In this document: piece after piece, positions 35,630 through 48,499 of the stretch
How the letters are laid out: every line of letters starts with the position of its first letter
Numbering within the stretch: position 1 is the first letter of the stretch
Source: Tamarix chinensis
Lineage: Eukaryota; Streptophyta; Magnoliopsida; Caryophyllales; Tamaricaceae
Direction of reading: 5' to 3'
Length of the DNA: 64,000 nt
Assembly (NCBI GenBank): GCA_030549775.1
Contig: CM060178.1
Coordinates: 67,074,896-67,138,895, forward strand
Notes under the pieces: model-generated
What the model saw: the letters and a program-made list of their open reading frames with translations, nothing else
Database searches by the model: none
What the model was told of the DNA's origin: nothing
Position numbers and translations under genes: made by a program

Positions 35630-38600
35630 CTCCCCCTTAAATGTATATCTTTTAATATTATGTATGATTCTATTTATATGTACACGCATACTTTAATAGT
35701 GCTTACATTTGAAACTTCACTAGTAAAAACCCTATCAAGGACAAAAACCTAGTATTTATAAAAAGACATATCACATATGTCACTAAATTGATTTTTAAAT
35801 TATTTATGTACAAACACTCACTTATAGCTAATTGGTCTAACACGTTCAAAGTTGGATTCCTTATCCATATAAATTATGCATATTAAGCATATGCATTTAA
35901 CTATTTCAACTCAATAATTATTTATCTAAAAAGAGTCCAAAATAAATCGAGAATAATTCTCAATTTTATGCATTATCATTTGCAATTATTTAGGTAAAGA
36001 TATTGATAATTAATTAATATCATCTTACACCAATGTAAGGATAATTAATTAATATCTTATTCACCAATAAAATCTATTCTCATATTCAATCCATATGGAC
36101 ATGTCAATTCATTGTGGTAAATTTTCTATCTTTTTTAAAGATTATAACTCCTTTTATAAGAGTTTAACTCTTTGGACCCATATCATACTTTTATAACACA
36201 TTTTTATCATACTTGGCATTAACTTATTTGAAGTCACCACACGAATTTCTATGTGAGTTTGAACTTTAGTCAAAACACATATTGGTTTTATAATTTCTTG
36301 CCTATAAAAACCGCAAATTATAACTAAGCTATATTTAACAAGCATAAGCATAATCAAGCGCATTCTAAATTTTCTTTGTGTTCATATTTCATGGAAGACA
36401 TCTTCTAAGTGCTTGCTTGCTTTATAATCTCCATCTCTTCTTCTTTTCCCATGAGGTTGAGGAGACAAATATTTCTAACCTTCTTTGTGGCTTAAATTCA
36501 TATTTATGGGAGATTATAGGCACACGTAAGACTCATCTAATTTTTTTAAATAAGCATCATGTTCATCTTAATTAACCTGGCTTAAGGGATAATGTGTTGT
36601 GTGATTGGTACATACCAAAAATCATTGCATGCATATTAGCATAACACTTCTAGACCTCACTAACAAGGGTGTACGATTCAAATGCATAATCAATGACACT
36701 ACCAGATCAATTTTCTTCTAACTTGAGGCATTGATTGCATTTTTACCCTAATTCAATGGATATTTATTTTGTGCTAATGCAATAATATTAGTCGCAAAAT
36801 ATAACATGTAACCTTACATTGATGCATCATTTTATGTTATAGTATATTAAAATGATCTACATGTGCCAACTTGAATTTTATCAAGGACATAGGATATTTT
36901 GTATTTTCTTACGTTATCACAATTGTAACTTTGCCAAGAATAATACATTGTTCATATGAGACTACCAATTAAAAAGAATCTTCTAGATTCTACGTGGGTG
37001 CTCGCGTAAGTTTCAATAATCATTTCTATCATTGTTGCACTAACACAATCTCATTTTTCATGCCACAAAGATAATATGTTATCATCTACTAACTTATATT
37101 TAGTGACACATTTTGTTTTTTCAAATATACTAAAAACATATATTATGCATTTATTTTGAGCTTACTTATAGCTTATCTTGATGGTAATAATACCATAAAA
37201 AATCCATATACCATAGTAAATTCTCTAAGAACTTAGATATAATATCATGCACAATTTTATTATCTGATTATTAAATCAGGAAGTCATTTAATAAGCTTAT
37301 CACACCACATGCACGTGTGCATTTTTGTCAATTATAAGCTCATAAAATACTTCATCTTTAAAATTTAATGTACAATAGCATTTCAATAAGATAAATTGAT
37401 GTTATAGATTATATTCAAGTCTATGACATAAGAATCATTTATCCTCTACCATTAAATTACTTATATCAAATGAAAAACGTCATGTTTCAACCATCACACT
37501 AAGAACTCAATGAGAAGCTTGAAACTTCAACCATCATACTACTTATTGGATAAGAAGCCTTAGGCTTCAACTATCAGCATCTCTCTATCTACTAAAACTA
37601 TAATATAATAGGAAGATTATTATAAATACTCCAACTACTAAGGTGGTGGAAGAGACTTGACTATGGTAGGTTATGACCACTGTTAATTGCAAAGTAGGTG
37701 CATAGTTTTATGAATAAGTGGCTGATAAATTATGAACAAAGTCATCAACACTACTTTGTAATTAGAATAAATATTTTAAATATTGTAAAAATTACAATTG
37801 CATAAAATAAATTGTAAGAATTAAATTTTTATAAATAGCAAATTATAAAGATAAAATTAGTGCAGGGTTCTATAGACCACCAAATAGTTTGATCTCCTGG
37901 ATCGAAAAGAACTTGAGGTATTTAACACCATCCAATATTCTTTATCGATATTATATAAGTCTTGAAATAATTTCATCTATTCGATCTCCTTAATAAGATT
38001 GCACATAAGTTATTTATCACGTTTTACTCATTCGATCTTCAGGATTGAATTATGCATATGGTCTTTAGAACCATTTAATCATGAGGCAAAGCTTTTGTAT
38101 TCCACCTCAACTACATTATAACCTTCTGTACCTCAAGTATAAACTTGTAAATGATGTAATTGGTTGTGAGCTTAATACTGCTACCAACACTTGTGCAATC
38201 ACTCATCCATACTTTGGGTATGTGAAAAAATTTAACCACTTTTGGTGGCCCTCCATCAACTTAAGGTAATGGAGGTTTACACTATATTCTCCAATTAACT
38301 TCAAGTATTGAGATATGTAAATAGTGATGGGCAATGAGACAATCAATCCATCACTTTCATTCATAAGGTGATGGGTGTTGAGATTGTCAATCCATCACGT
38401 GTACATTTAAAAAAAAATTATATATATATATATACTTTAACGTTACCACTTTAGATGGTTTTCCTTCATCTTCAAGTGACGGAGATCTACATATGGTGAT
38501 AGATAATGTGGTAATCAATCCATCACTTTTGATATTTCAATTGATCATATTAGATCCACTTTGAGTTTATTGAATGAGAGACTTTTAGCCTTCTAACATC

Positions 38601-39024
38601 AATATATCTGATTAAAAATGATAAAAAAAAATATCAATTAGCATAATAATAAAGAAAAGGTGGTGATAAAAATGATATTCCCTTATTCCAAGTCGATTCT
38701 AGAACCATAATGTTATATCCTATTTCAAATGCTTAATCAATTTAAATTAAGCGGGGGATCGATGCTCTTGAAATTTTCTTGATTGTAAGATATGTCACAT
38801 ATATAACCTTTTATATGTTTGAAAAAATTAAGATATCACACAAGAAGTAAAAAATTATAGATTAGTGTTATATGACATATAATAATCATATTGATATAGA
38901 ATGATAATTAATAAATTTAGAGCACTTCCTTTTATCAAGCACTAATGGAACTTGACGACAATTCCATAGTTATTTGCCAACTTCTCGACCAAAATCAACA
39001 CATAAGCATATATATATATATATA

Positions 39025-39279
39025 TATATTAATATTGATAAACTCGAATAGAGATATATAACAATATAGAGAGGAAGAGAGAATGTGACTTATAATTTTC
39101 ATTGATATGTATGAGGAAGAGAGAATGAGAGGTGGATGATATATAGAGTTAAATATTGGAATCATCATGGAAAAATTGTTACAATTTATGGTAATAGTAT
39201 GAATATTAAACTTAGGATTTAATATAATATACATTTATAAATTATACATCCATAATTTGTAAATAAGATATTCACAACT
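39025..39279 (-). repeat. Right LTR (5' LTR) of the copia-like element
   Basis: It is about 255 bases and shorter than the left copy by several indels. An (AT)n run at about 39008-39028 overlaps its inner edge and blurs the boundary. No clear primer binding site was seen beside it. Confidence 0.65.
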
Positions 39280-39378
39280 TAGTATGCCTTTTTTTCTTTA
39301 GATTATTTATCTTATTTTTTCTCTTTCATTACGACTATTAATGTAAAAATATATATTCAATTTTACTTTATAATTAAT

Positions 39379-41400
39379 TGTAACACTCACATTTTCATAT
39401 CAAAAAAGAATTGTTTTGAATAAGATTGTAGAAGAAACAATAAAATGTAGAGTGTTACTATAACATTCTCTAAATTTACTATCACAATTTTCAATTTGTA
39501 CATAAGCTAATACATGAAATGTTAGGATATTACTATAATACTTAATACAAATCCTATTATTATATTATTCTCATATCAAGTACATAGCTAGAACAATTTA
39601 GATTAAACAAGATAATTACGAACGAAAAAATTTCATAAATCAAGAAAAGAGTTAAGAGTATAAAATCAAGTACAGCATAATCAAAATATAATAAAAAGGG
39701 TCCTATTAAACTAAAAGTTCATAAATTTATTCGGAAAAAAATGCTACACTACTAGATAACTAAGACTTTACACCTAAACAAATTAAGGTCACTCCTCCAT
39801 AGGTAGTACATCAAAATTATATGTACAATTGTTAAATATTTACACATCAATAATTAGGTCATCTATTCGTAAGAATGAACAATACCCAAGTAAGGGTAGT
39901 TAGTACGCAACATGATCAGTAAGATAATAAATACATCAATAGATTAAGGCATGCATACCACATAAGATCATAGGATAAGAAAAATACAATACATGATACA
40001 AGATGAGTTAAGATATAATTGTATTAGAATTCATATTTATATGATCATGAAATTCCATTTACATAGGTACATTAAGAATAGGGATCCCACTAATCATAAC
40101 TAATAGATTAGGATCATGGCATTTTACACCTTCCAAGTCATAAGACACTTAGGGATTACTATTAATAACCATTGGAACAAAATTTGGCATACAACACATT
40201 CCATGACATCACACACTTGGAGACCACTAACACTAAATTCCTAATCCTTAAGTACATGTACTATTTATAAGTCAATGAAGCATACAAATATAGAGTAAAT
40301 ATATGGTCACTTTGATTTTGACATAACCGAATCACTATCAATATCATTGGTGTTACTTGGTCTTGACTCATGTAATTTTTTCCTTTATTAGTAATGTCTT
40401 ATTAGATGGTCAGGCCAATGCTTAATACTTAAGCTCACACTTTTAACAATCAATATGTTGCCACTTACTTCACTTTCATTAAGAATCTAATATTACTTGT
40501 TACCACTTATTACTTATTATATAAAATACCACTTTCCATATAATTCATACCAACTATTGTTTATTATTCAAAAATTTATAATTACACTATGGTAACCTTG
40601 ATTAAACATTTTATAAATACATTGATTAGTGGTAAGGTATAAAGGAAAACATACACAAACAGTTGAAGACATTCCACTAGTGAAAGATTATGATAATCCT
40701 AAAAAGCCCTAATCCCTAATTATTTCATAAACTCGCCCATAAGCTTTAACAACTCACCAAACTTATCACGACACTTAACCATATCATATTAAACACCATA
40801 ATCCCAAAATAAAATTAAAACCTAAGAATTTGCATGCAAAATACTAATTATACATACCCTTAGACTTTCCAAGCCCATTTTTGCATAAAATTAATACTTG
40901 TGGTAATTGTAAACTAACCCAAAATAATTGCATATAACCTTGTCACATTTTAACCAAAATAACACTTATACAACATCAAATTTCAAGAATTAACCCAATA
41001 TGGCCAAAGTGCCCTAATTACCTAAAACACATCAAATTTTGCAAATTTGTATCTTCTTCTACACTCAACGAAATCCTATCATAGAATACATCATGCTTAA
41101 AGTAAAAAAAAACAATGAACATAGTGGAACACTTAAATTGCACAAAAAGTCACCAATCTGACCAAATTACCCCTAGGTTGGTTCTAGCATAGAGTCACCA
41201 AAAATTCAACATTCACCAAATTTTTATCATTTCACACAAAACCTCCCACATATAATAAGACTCATCATGGAAATAATATCTTAAAAACACCATCAAAATC
41301 TAAGGCTCGAATCACCCCAAGGCCCAAAATCCACTAAAAATAAGGCTTAACTCACTACTCACCTGAAATACTTAAATTCATGATAAAAAAAACACTTATT
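39379..41400 (-). repeat. Ty3/gypsy LTR-like region
   Basis: It starts TGTAACACTCACATTTTC, the same style as the LTR end at 49429 (TGTAACAATCCAAAAC). It shares further phrases with that region, such as 'ggtcactcctcc' near 39788 versus 'gatcactcctctcc' near 49758. Near 41158 it contains 'gaccaaattacccct', the complement of the GGGGTAATTTGGTC motif that is expanded into an array in the LTR at 52.4-53.3 kb. There are no coding motifs. The right limit is set by the transposase relic that follows and is approximate. Confidence 0.45.
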
Positions 41401-41589
41401 AAATAAAAAAAATGTTATATTATCATGCTTGAAATTTTAAGACAGAGCTTAGCATGGTATTTCAACATAAAATCACAAATAAAATGAAACATGCTAACAT
41501 GGTAATAAAATTTAAATAACAAATAACATCAAAGTTTCCTAATATAAATATGTGTATAGCCTTACCTAGTTAACACTGTTCTTTGTGAA

Positions 41590-44500
41590 AATTAATACTC
41601 CTACGCACCATATTTTCTCCATTACTTTCTTGGTTTGGCACATCTTAAAGATCTTTGTGCTACGTCTTTATAACATATTTACAGTCAGCATATTTGGGAT
41701 CTTGTAAATAGAATAATTGCTCCATTTATGACTCCTAAAAAAATTGCTCATCTTTTTTCAATGATCTAGTATTATTTACTCTAGTTAACCTATATTCATT
41801 TATCTGGTAGCATCTACCATGATGCACATCAAACTAATCACATTTAAAAACCTACCCATGATTTCCACCTACATGTTGCAACTGATATATGTCTTTCAAC
41901 ACACCATAATATTCCTTATCGAAACTATGATCATCTCCCTTCACCATAACTCCACTATTTTAAGTTTTCCTATTATCACATCGATCATCTGTATGAAACC
42001 GAAAACCATTTACTATATGCCTAGAATAACAACTCACAAGTCTAGATGGAAAGAAAAATAAATTATACACATCATCATTGATGTGTCCTTTATGTAGTTT
42101 GCGCACCTATATAAGAAAAGGTATATATAAGAGATATTAATATTGAAATACAAAGAAAGCCAAGGTAACCATTTTATCAAATCACATACATGATGATGTA
42201 TCCATTTTGTAAATTGTGATTTGTGTCTTTGTTCCATATGTTGAGGGTTTTCTCTTTCTAGCTCCATCTTGTGCTCTCTTATTAAAGTCATACCATAAGA
42301 TATACAAGTAATCTAACCAAATATACACCAAACTAAGAGAAATAAAAAGTAATTTAGAGTAGTTTATAAACTCTAAAAGCTCATTACAATTCTAAAGAAC
42401 ATAAAAATTCACTTGTTCACACTCCTCAAAATTAAAATGTCGTAGCACACTTTGTCCTTTCGGTTAACCAAGTAGTGAAAATATCTCAAGTTTACTTCTA
42501 AAATGTCCATCATAGTAATTATAATAATCATGATCATTATGCTCTTTGAGAATGAATTTTTTGTCAATGTCATCCATATATCTTGAGCGAAAAGTTAGAC
42601 ATTCATGTATAAGGTAACCTTCAGCAATACAACCTTCTAGGTGTGCTCTATTGTGAATATAATTCTTCAAGGTTCGCAAGTAACTGATAATAAATAATTT
42701 TCACCATAAATAATTTCAATGACATCATAAATGGAAAAAAATTGTAAATTTTTTTATATGTACCTTTTAATAGGATACATCGATTGATATCTAACTGGTC
42801 CAACAATCTTTGCCTCTACTTCCAAGTGTACTACTAGATGGACCATGACATCAAAGAATGATGGAGGGAAAACCATCTTAAGCTTACATAATGTGTAGGG
42901 GATGAGTTTTTCAAGGATATCAAGCTCTTTTAAACATATACTTGTAGAGAAAAAGGTTCCTAAATAATAGAATTAGCTCAATTAAATGTTCATATACATG
43001 TCTTGGTAAGAAACCATGAATTACAATAGGAAGAAGCTGCTCAATGAACTCATGATGGTTATGGCTCATGCATGAAATCTTTCTCCCATTATCATTAACA
43101 CATCTAGAAATGTTGGACAAGTATCCATATAGAGATTTCAAATGAAAAGGCATCTCACAAACTGTAACTTTAGCATTGGCATTTAAAGTATAGAATGCTA
43201 TTGGAACATGCACTTTATCTCCATCTAAGTTAGGGTGTAACTCACCCGTAATACCTATGTTCAACAAATCATTTCAAGCCTTTATATTTTCCTTTGTTTT
43301 ATCTTTAATTTTTATTATAGTACCCAAAATATTATCAGATACATTCTTTTCAATATACATAAAATCTAAGTTATGTCGAAGCTTTAACGTTTTCCAGTGA
43401 GACAACTCAAAAAGTATGCTTTTATTTTTCCAACCATACAAACTATTAGAGGCAACAAATTTTCTCTTTTTTACACAACACATCTTTAAAAAAATTTCAT
43501 GCTAGAACTGGCTATAGTGTGCAAGTACATCATCACTAGTAAAAGGAGTTGGTGTACTCCATTTTTCTTTTTATCTTATTTAAATAATTAACATCATTTC
43601 TCCACATGTGATACCATGACAACCAACGATGATGTCCCATGTAACCACTCTTATTCATTAGTAAAGTGTATCTTGTTTCTTTATGGAAACAAGGAGAAGC
43701 AAAGTGACCTTTTGTTAACTAACCAGACAAATCAACATATACTGGAAAGTCATTGATATTCCACAATACAGCTTCCTGCATAAAAAAAAATTGCGTTAGA
43801 GTGGATATCATATGTTTCAACACCCATATCCCAAAGTTCCTTCATTTCTTCAATAAGTGGTTGAAGGTACACATCTGTATTTCTTTCTGGATATGTAGGT
43901 CCTAGTATGAGTAAGTTAGGATGAAAAAATGAGCTTTCATACATATCTAAGGATGAAGATTGTAAGGAATAGGAAAAACTAGGCAAATACTATATTTTAA
44001 GTCTTTAAAAGGTTGAAATCCATTACATGCTAATCCAAGTCTAACATTTTATGCATCATAAGAAAATGAATTGTATTCACCGTCGGGTGATTTCCAAGAA
44101 AATGAATCAGCAAGATGCATCATTATCACATATTCTACCCTCTCTTCTTTGTGACACCACATATCATTAACCATCTTTCTCAACATATGTAACCTTTGTA
44201 ACCTGGACTTCAATGGAAAATATTGAAGAATTTTATGAGGTACTTTTGTCCTCTTATAATAGCCTTTATTATATGTTTTCCACCTTGATAGACCATAAGT
44301 GGTGCACTCATTCAAATTCTTATTCTCTCACCAATAAAGGATACCGTCATTGTTATATGCATCAATCTTAACATAGTGAAGGCCCAAATCTACAATAAAT
44401 TTCTTATCCTCATAATATGAATTATGAAGTAATATTCCCGAAGATTGAGCATGTAACTTAAGCAGGCTATCAAAAGAAGAATCACTCCAATTATTAAGAA

Positions 44501-45029
44501 CCTCTAAGTGCAACAACTTCACAACATAATATACCTTTGACATTGTTGTCCTATTTGTTGTCAATAGCTTTTGATATTCTTTCAAGAGCCAATAGAATTT
44601 TGCTACTTCGCCAATAGGCTCTTTAGACATGCCATGCTAATTATAAATACGAGTACCATCCCCTGAATTGAAGCCACCAACACTACAAGCATCTTCTATC
44701 ATGTTAACTTCACTATCAACATGATTATGCTCATCCTCATTTGCCAAACCACCACTACTATCAATATCCAAATTTTTAGTTGCTTTACCATGGAAATCCT
44801 AAAAAATATAGTTCTCATATATTTCCAATTTAAGCAAATCAAATCTCACTTCACTTCATTGCTTAAAGATTATATTGTGACAACTATCACAAGGATATCG
44901 AATCATGATAGTATCTTTATCCTCATTTCTAATGTTACATTCAACAAAATTTAAAAAACCATTAACACCATCTACATATTCATGACATGAATGATTCTTT
45001 ATTTTCATCCATTCATTGTTTAAATACAT
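41590..45029 (-). pseudogene. CACTA (En/Spm) TNP2-type transposase pseudogene
   Basis: It starts at ATG 45027-45029 with 'MYLNNEWMKIKNHSCHEYV' and 'IRYPCDSCHN', the transposase-associated N-terminal domain. In order follow: 'KFYWLLKEYQKLL' and 'SYYEDKKFIVDLGL' (44330-44630); 'LQYFPLKSRLQRL' and 'HLADSFSWKSPDGEY' (44050-44240); 'DVYLQPLIEEMKELWDMGVETYD' type sequence (43810-43900); 'LRHNLDFMYIEKNVSDNILG' (43330-43390); and the DUF4218-like block 'GYLSNISRCVNDNGRKISCMSH' type sequence (43050-43130) with 'LKNYIHNRAHLEGCIAEGYL' (42610-42670). After a possible intron near 42200 comes the DUF4216-like tail 'VNGFRFHTDDR', 'TQNSGVMVKGDD' and 'FKCD*FD' (41830-42020), then 'EQLFYLQDPKYADCKYV' type sequence to about 41640. 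Several stops and frame breaks make it inactive. Confidence 0.9.
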
Positions 45030-46939
45030 TACCTATTTTGAAATAACAATATAATTAATAAGAATGTATAACAATATACAACATTTCATATATATACAGG
45101 AAATTATAATAGTATAATCAAATATCATAGTAGTTGATAAACAAAGTAAATAAGAGAGGTGTAGAATGAGCAAAAATGTCCAATTCATATTTGATAAATG
45201 AAATAAACAAGAGAGTATTATTTGATAATACTATTTAATGCGTACCTAATCACTAAAAAAAGATAACACTTCCTCTATAGGATGACTAAAGCTCACTATT
45301 TAAACCAATGAACTGTAGAAAATAAACAAGTTAAAAAATTAGCTATTTTTAGTTTGATCTTAATAAATTTCATAGGCAAACAAAACCTTTAATCAATAAG
45401 AGAAGAGAGGGCCTCCATTCTCCCTTTGATAATCCCAAAGATAAGAAACATAGGGATTAATTGATTCAATCAAAAATTCTTTGAAACATTTAAGCTAATA
45501 AATACTCAAAAATTCATCAACCACAAAGTAATGACATTTTATCCATGATTATTAAATTATAATATGAGATTAACTATACTAGTATAGTCTAATATAGCAT
45601 ATGCTTCCTTTCTTTATCTTTTATGAGTCTTCTACTTATAGACTATAGCATTTATGCATCTTTCATTATTCCTCAGATTTTTTCTTTCATCTAGCTTGAC
45701 TTCCACCTCTCTACATTAGTTCTACCTCCATCTGCTTAATCAATCCGTATAGAATGCGCTGACACATTGTAGTAAAGTAATAAAATCATAGTTATGCATC
45801 TACGATACTATTTAACACCCATCAAAATCATTTTCTTCTTAAATTTAGTTAGTGCTACAAATACCTGTACATAATGAGAGTCATGCTAAAAGAATACTAC
45901 TAAGTAAGAAATAGAACAACCAAAACCAAACCAAATCTTATACAACCATTATAAGAAAGAGGAGCATAAATATTTTATCAACTACAAGCAGTAGCTGGTG
46001 AAAAGAAACATTGCCATAAGATTGGAAAAATGAGTCTTATTGTGGTCAATGGTAAACAAAAAGGGTTTAAGAAAATCTTAGTCCTATATACCAACTTCGA
46101 CAAAAATAAGAAGCCTAAGAAGAAGAATTAGGTCATGCATCAATACCATTTAGGACAAAATGAAAAAGAGAAAGAAGGTGAGCTTGTTATTTCTAAAATA
46201 TTTTATCGTACTCAACCCAAGTAGTGTAATTGGTCGTCCTCATCATTGGTTGAGAATAAAGTTGTTTTAATAGCACCACCGGATCATCAAGGTGGATGAT
46301 CTCCAAAAACCATTTGTGAATACACTAATGAGAATAAAAACCACACACTAATGAAAAATCTCCCACAACCGAACCAGGGCTAATGTTAGATGGAAGAGAG
46401 TAGAGAAATAGAGAATTAGGGTAAATAGAACTTACTAGTTGACTATTAGGGCTTCAATTCCAAGCTTTTGCCGAGGTGGGAGGCAAAATGCATTGGTGCA
46501 GTTGGATACGAAATGTAGTAGCATGGTGGAGAAACATCAAATTGATGGTGGATTTCAATTAAGGATTTCATGTAGAAATTGCGGATGATGTAGAACGAAG
46601 ATGAAATTAAAACTAGTGGAGTGAGGAAATGCTATAATGGCTTAATTAAGGGATTGCATGCAAAAATTGGCTGAGTGACGATTGGAAGGGTAGTGACTAT
46701 GGAAGGTAATGGCTAAATGATAGTGGAAGGGAATGGTAGAATGGCAATGGAAGGGAGTGACTAGTTTTGACGGAATGAATAAAACCTTTGTTGCCTTTTC
46801 CCATTTTTTTATTTCTTTTTAAGAAATGAAATGGCTTGCTTTTGTTGGGCATTAATGACCAGTAGTTGAGTTTATTTTTTTTGGGTGCTAAACCATAAAT
46901 AATGGAGAAAATAACTTCTTCTTTTTTTTGTAACAACCA

Positions 46940-47265
46940 TTTGTTGTGTAAAAATAAACTCAATATTTGCAACAAGTATGGTTGTTGTAATAACTTCAAT
47001 CAACATTTTGCAACAAAAAAAGTCATTGTAAAATAATTTTGTATATTTCAACATATAAATGTCATTGCAAATAAATTATCTTAGGTATTGCAACAAATAT
47101 TATCGTTGCAAAATATTTCCTAATAATCATTATATAAGCAAATTATTTTTTTAGCAACAAATTTTTGCTACATCTTAAAATTATCATTACCAAAAAAAAA
47201 TTTCCCAACAACAAAGTGTTGTTTCTACAAAAGTGTTGTTGCTACATAGAAGTTTTCTTATAGTG
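46940..47265 (-). repeat. CACTA subterminal repeat array
   Basis: Short variants of TTGCAACAA, GTTGTTGC and their complements recur at about 20-40 base spacing, for example near 46967, 47010, 47085, 47110, 47150, 47205 and 47234. In En/Spm-like elements such arrays are the transposase-binding zone. The repeat density rises towards the CACTA terminus. Confidence 0.7.
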
Positions 47266-47269
47266 CTGA

Positions 47270-48245
47270 TCATTTAAAGAAAAAAAATCATGTGAGTCAC
47301 CCCGAGGTATTTTATGGGTCTATTCCAATGGATAACAATAGTGGCTCATGTGTGTTTTTCTCTAAGTGGTGCTTAGCCCGATCCACTAAATTAAAAATAG
47401 TGGGGCCTTAAACTCAACATGAATAATGGATAATACATTAATGATTTAAAGTGGAAAAGTTTGTGAGTCATGACCGAAGTGTTAGGTATGTTCCACCTAT
47501 TTAAAAATAGCGGCTTAGGTGTATTTTTTTTTCCTGAGAGGTGTTGTTTACATTCCATAAAAAAATAAAATGGCTCAAGTATATTGTCTCTAAGTGGTGT
47601 TTTAGACCTTTTAACTGGTTTAAAAATAGTAAGGTCCCTAAATGTAAATAAAAGAATGAAATATGTTACATCTAATAATGAAGCTTGGATCAGTAACTAC
47701 CTCATATTATTTTATGTATCTCGTATGTGACTTTATTTCCCATTGTGAATGCATATACTTACCTGTATCCCTTACTCTATTGCATTGTCACTTAACTCAG
47801 TACATAACATACTGACCATTCTTTTTATGGGTGTTGCTCATTTCCATGAGCAGATTACTTAGATATCTCTCGATAAGGACCCATTGGGCAATTTTGAAAC
47901 ATCTAATTCTTTGTATGGGGTAGATTGATTTGTTGTAATAGGGCTTTGGGGCATAAAGTTATGTTATTCAGATGATAGTTTTTGTCAAACCTTTTTGGAC
48001 TCTTAAATCCATGATATCCCATTGGTCTGTATTTTTGGATATTCCAACTCATATTTATATTTATGAAACTTCTTGTGTTTTCTATATATCATGATTTATA
48101 TTTTAATCATTATGCCTTATGAATGACGTAATAACACTGAAGTAAGTCAGACTTATATCAATTCTAGTTGTAACACTTAGTTATTTTTGTACTATGCTTT
48201 CATTAAAAATTAAAAATTTTAGTAGTAAAATTTTGGGGTATTACA
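47270..48245 (+). repeat. Chromovirus-like LTR, truncated
   Basis: It ends 'agtagtaaaattttggggtattaca', like the LTR end at 55294 ('agtagtgaattttgggagtgttaca'). It shares inner phrases with that LTR: 'gataacaatagtggctca' here versus 'gaataatagtggccag' near 54225, and 'ctcagtacataacatactga' near 47797 versus 'ctcagtaccgtagtactga' near 54861. No primer site follows. It could be a solo or truncated LTR; its left side abuts the CACTA terminus. Confidence 0.6.
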
Positions 48246-48499
48246 TACTTTCTACTAGGGTATAAGAACCCCTTTTTGCTAGAATTAGACCTCTCTACTA
48301 GAATTAAACTCCATTTTTTTAGGGCTCGTAAGATTGGTAGCCCAACTAATCGCAAGCTTGAAACTAAACAAATATATGTTGACAATCTTGTCTAAGATGA
48401 TCTTGGCCTAAAAGTGACAAATAAAGCATCTCGACAATTATAAATGCTTGATCCGACTACTCATCTAGCCCTTGTGCTAAAAACTTTAAAATCCACCTC

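Larger units (their letters stand above)
35339..39279 (-). mobile_element. LTR retrotransposon, copia-like ends, without recognisable pol
   Basis: It is bounded by a perfect 5-bp target duplication TAGTA (35334-35338 and 39280-39284). The LTRs are 35339-35629 and about 39025-39279. Next to the left LTR is a polypurine tract AAGGGGGAG (minus strand, 35630-35638), so the element points left. The LTR start reads TGTTATAAATATC in one copy and AGTTGTGAATATC in the other. The interior is 3.4 kb of AT-rich DNA in which I could not recognise gag, integrase or reverse transcriptase. The phrase 'actagtaaaaaccctatcaagga' near 35720 resembles the 3' non-coding part of plant copia elements. It is likely a non-autonomous or gutted element. 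The LTRs differ considerably, so the insertion is old. Confidence 0.75.
41590..47265 (-). mobile_element. CACTA transposon, 5' end present, 3' end not found
   Basis: The right edge (5' end of the element) is CACTATAAGAAAAC read on the minus strand at 47252-47265, a textbook CACTA terminus. The next three plus-strand bases, CTG (47266-47268), would be the target duplication. The subterminal repeat array and about 1.9 kb of AT-rich leader precede the TNP2 start. On the left the element runs into gypsy LTR-like DNA at about 41.4-41.6 kb, so its 3' end has been lost or displaced. Confidence 0.75.

Noticed and set aside
39747..39760. CACTACTAGATAAC, 11 of 14 matches to the CACTA terminus at 47265, with a CTA flank resembling the CTG duplication
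   Set aside because: It lies inside sequence that matches a gypsy LTR and has no subterminal repeats of the TTGCAACAA kind. I take it as a chance match.
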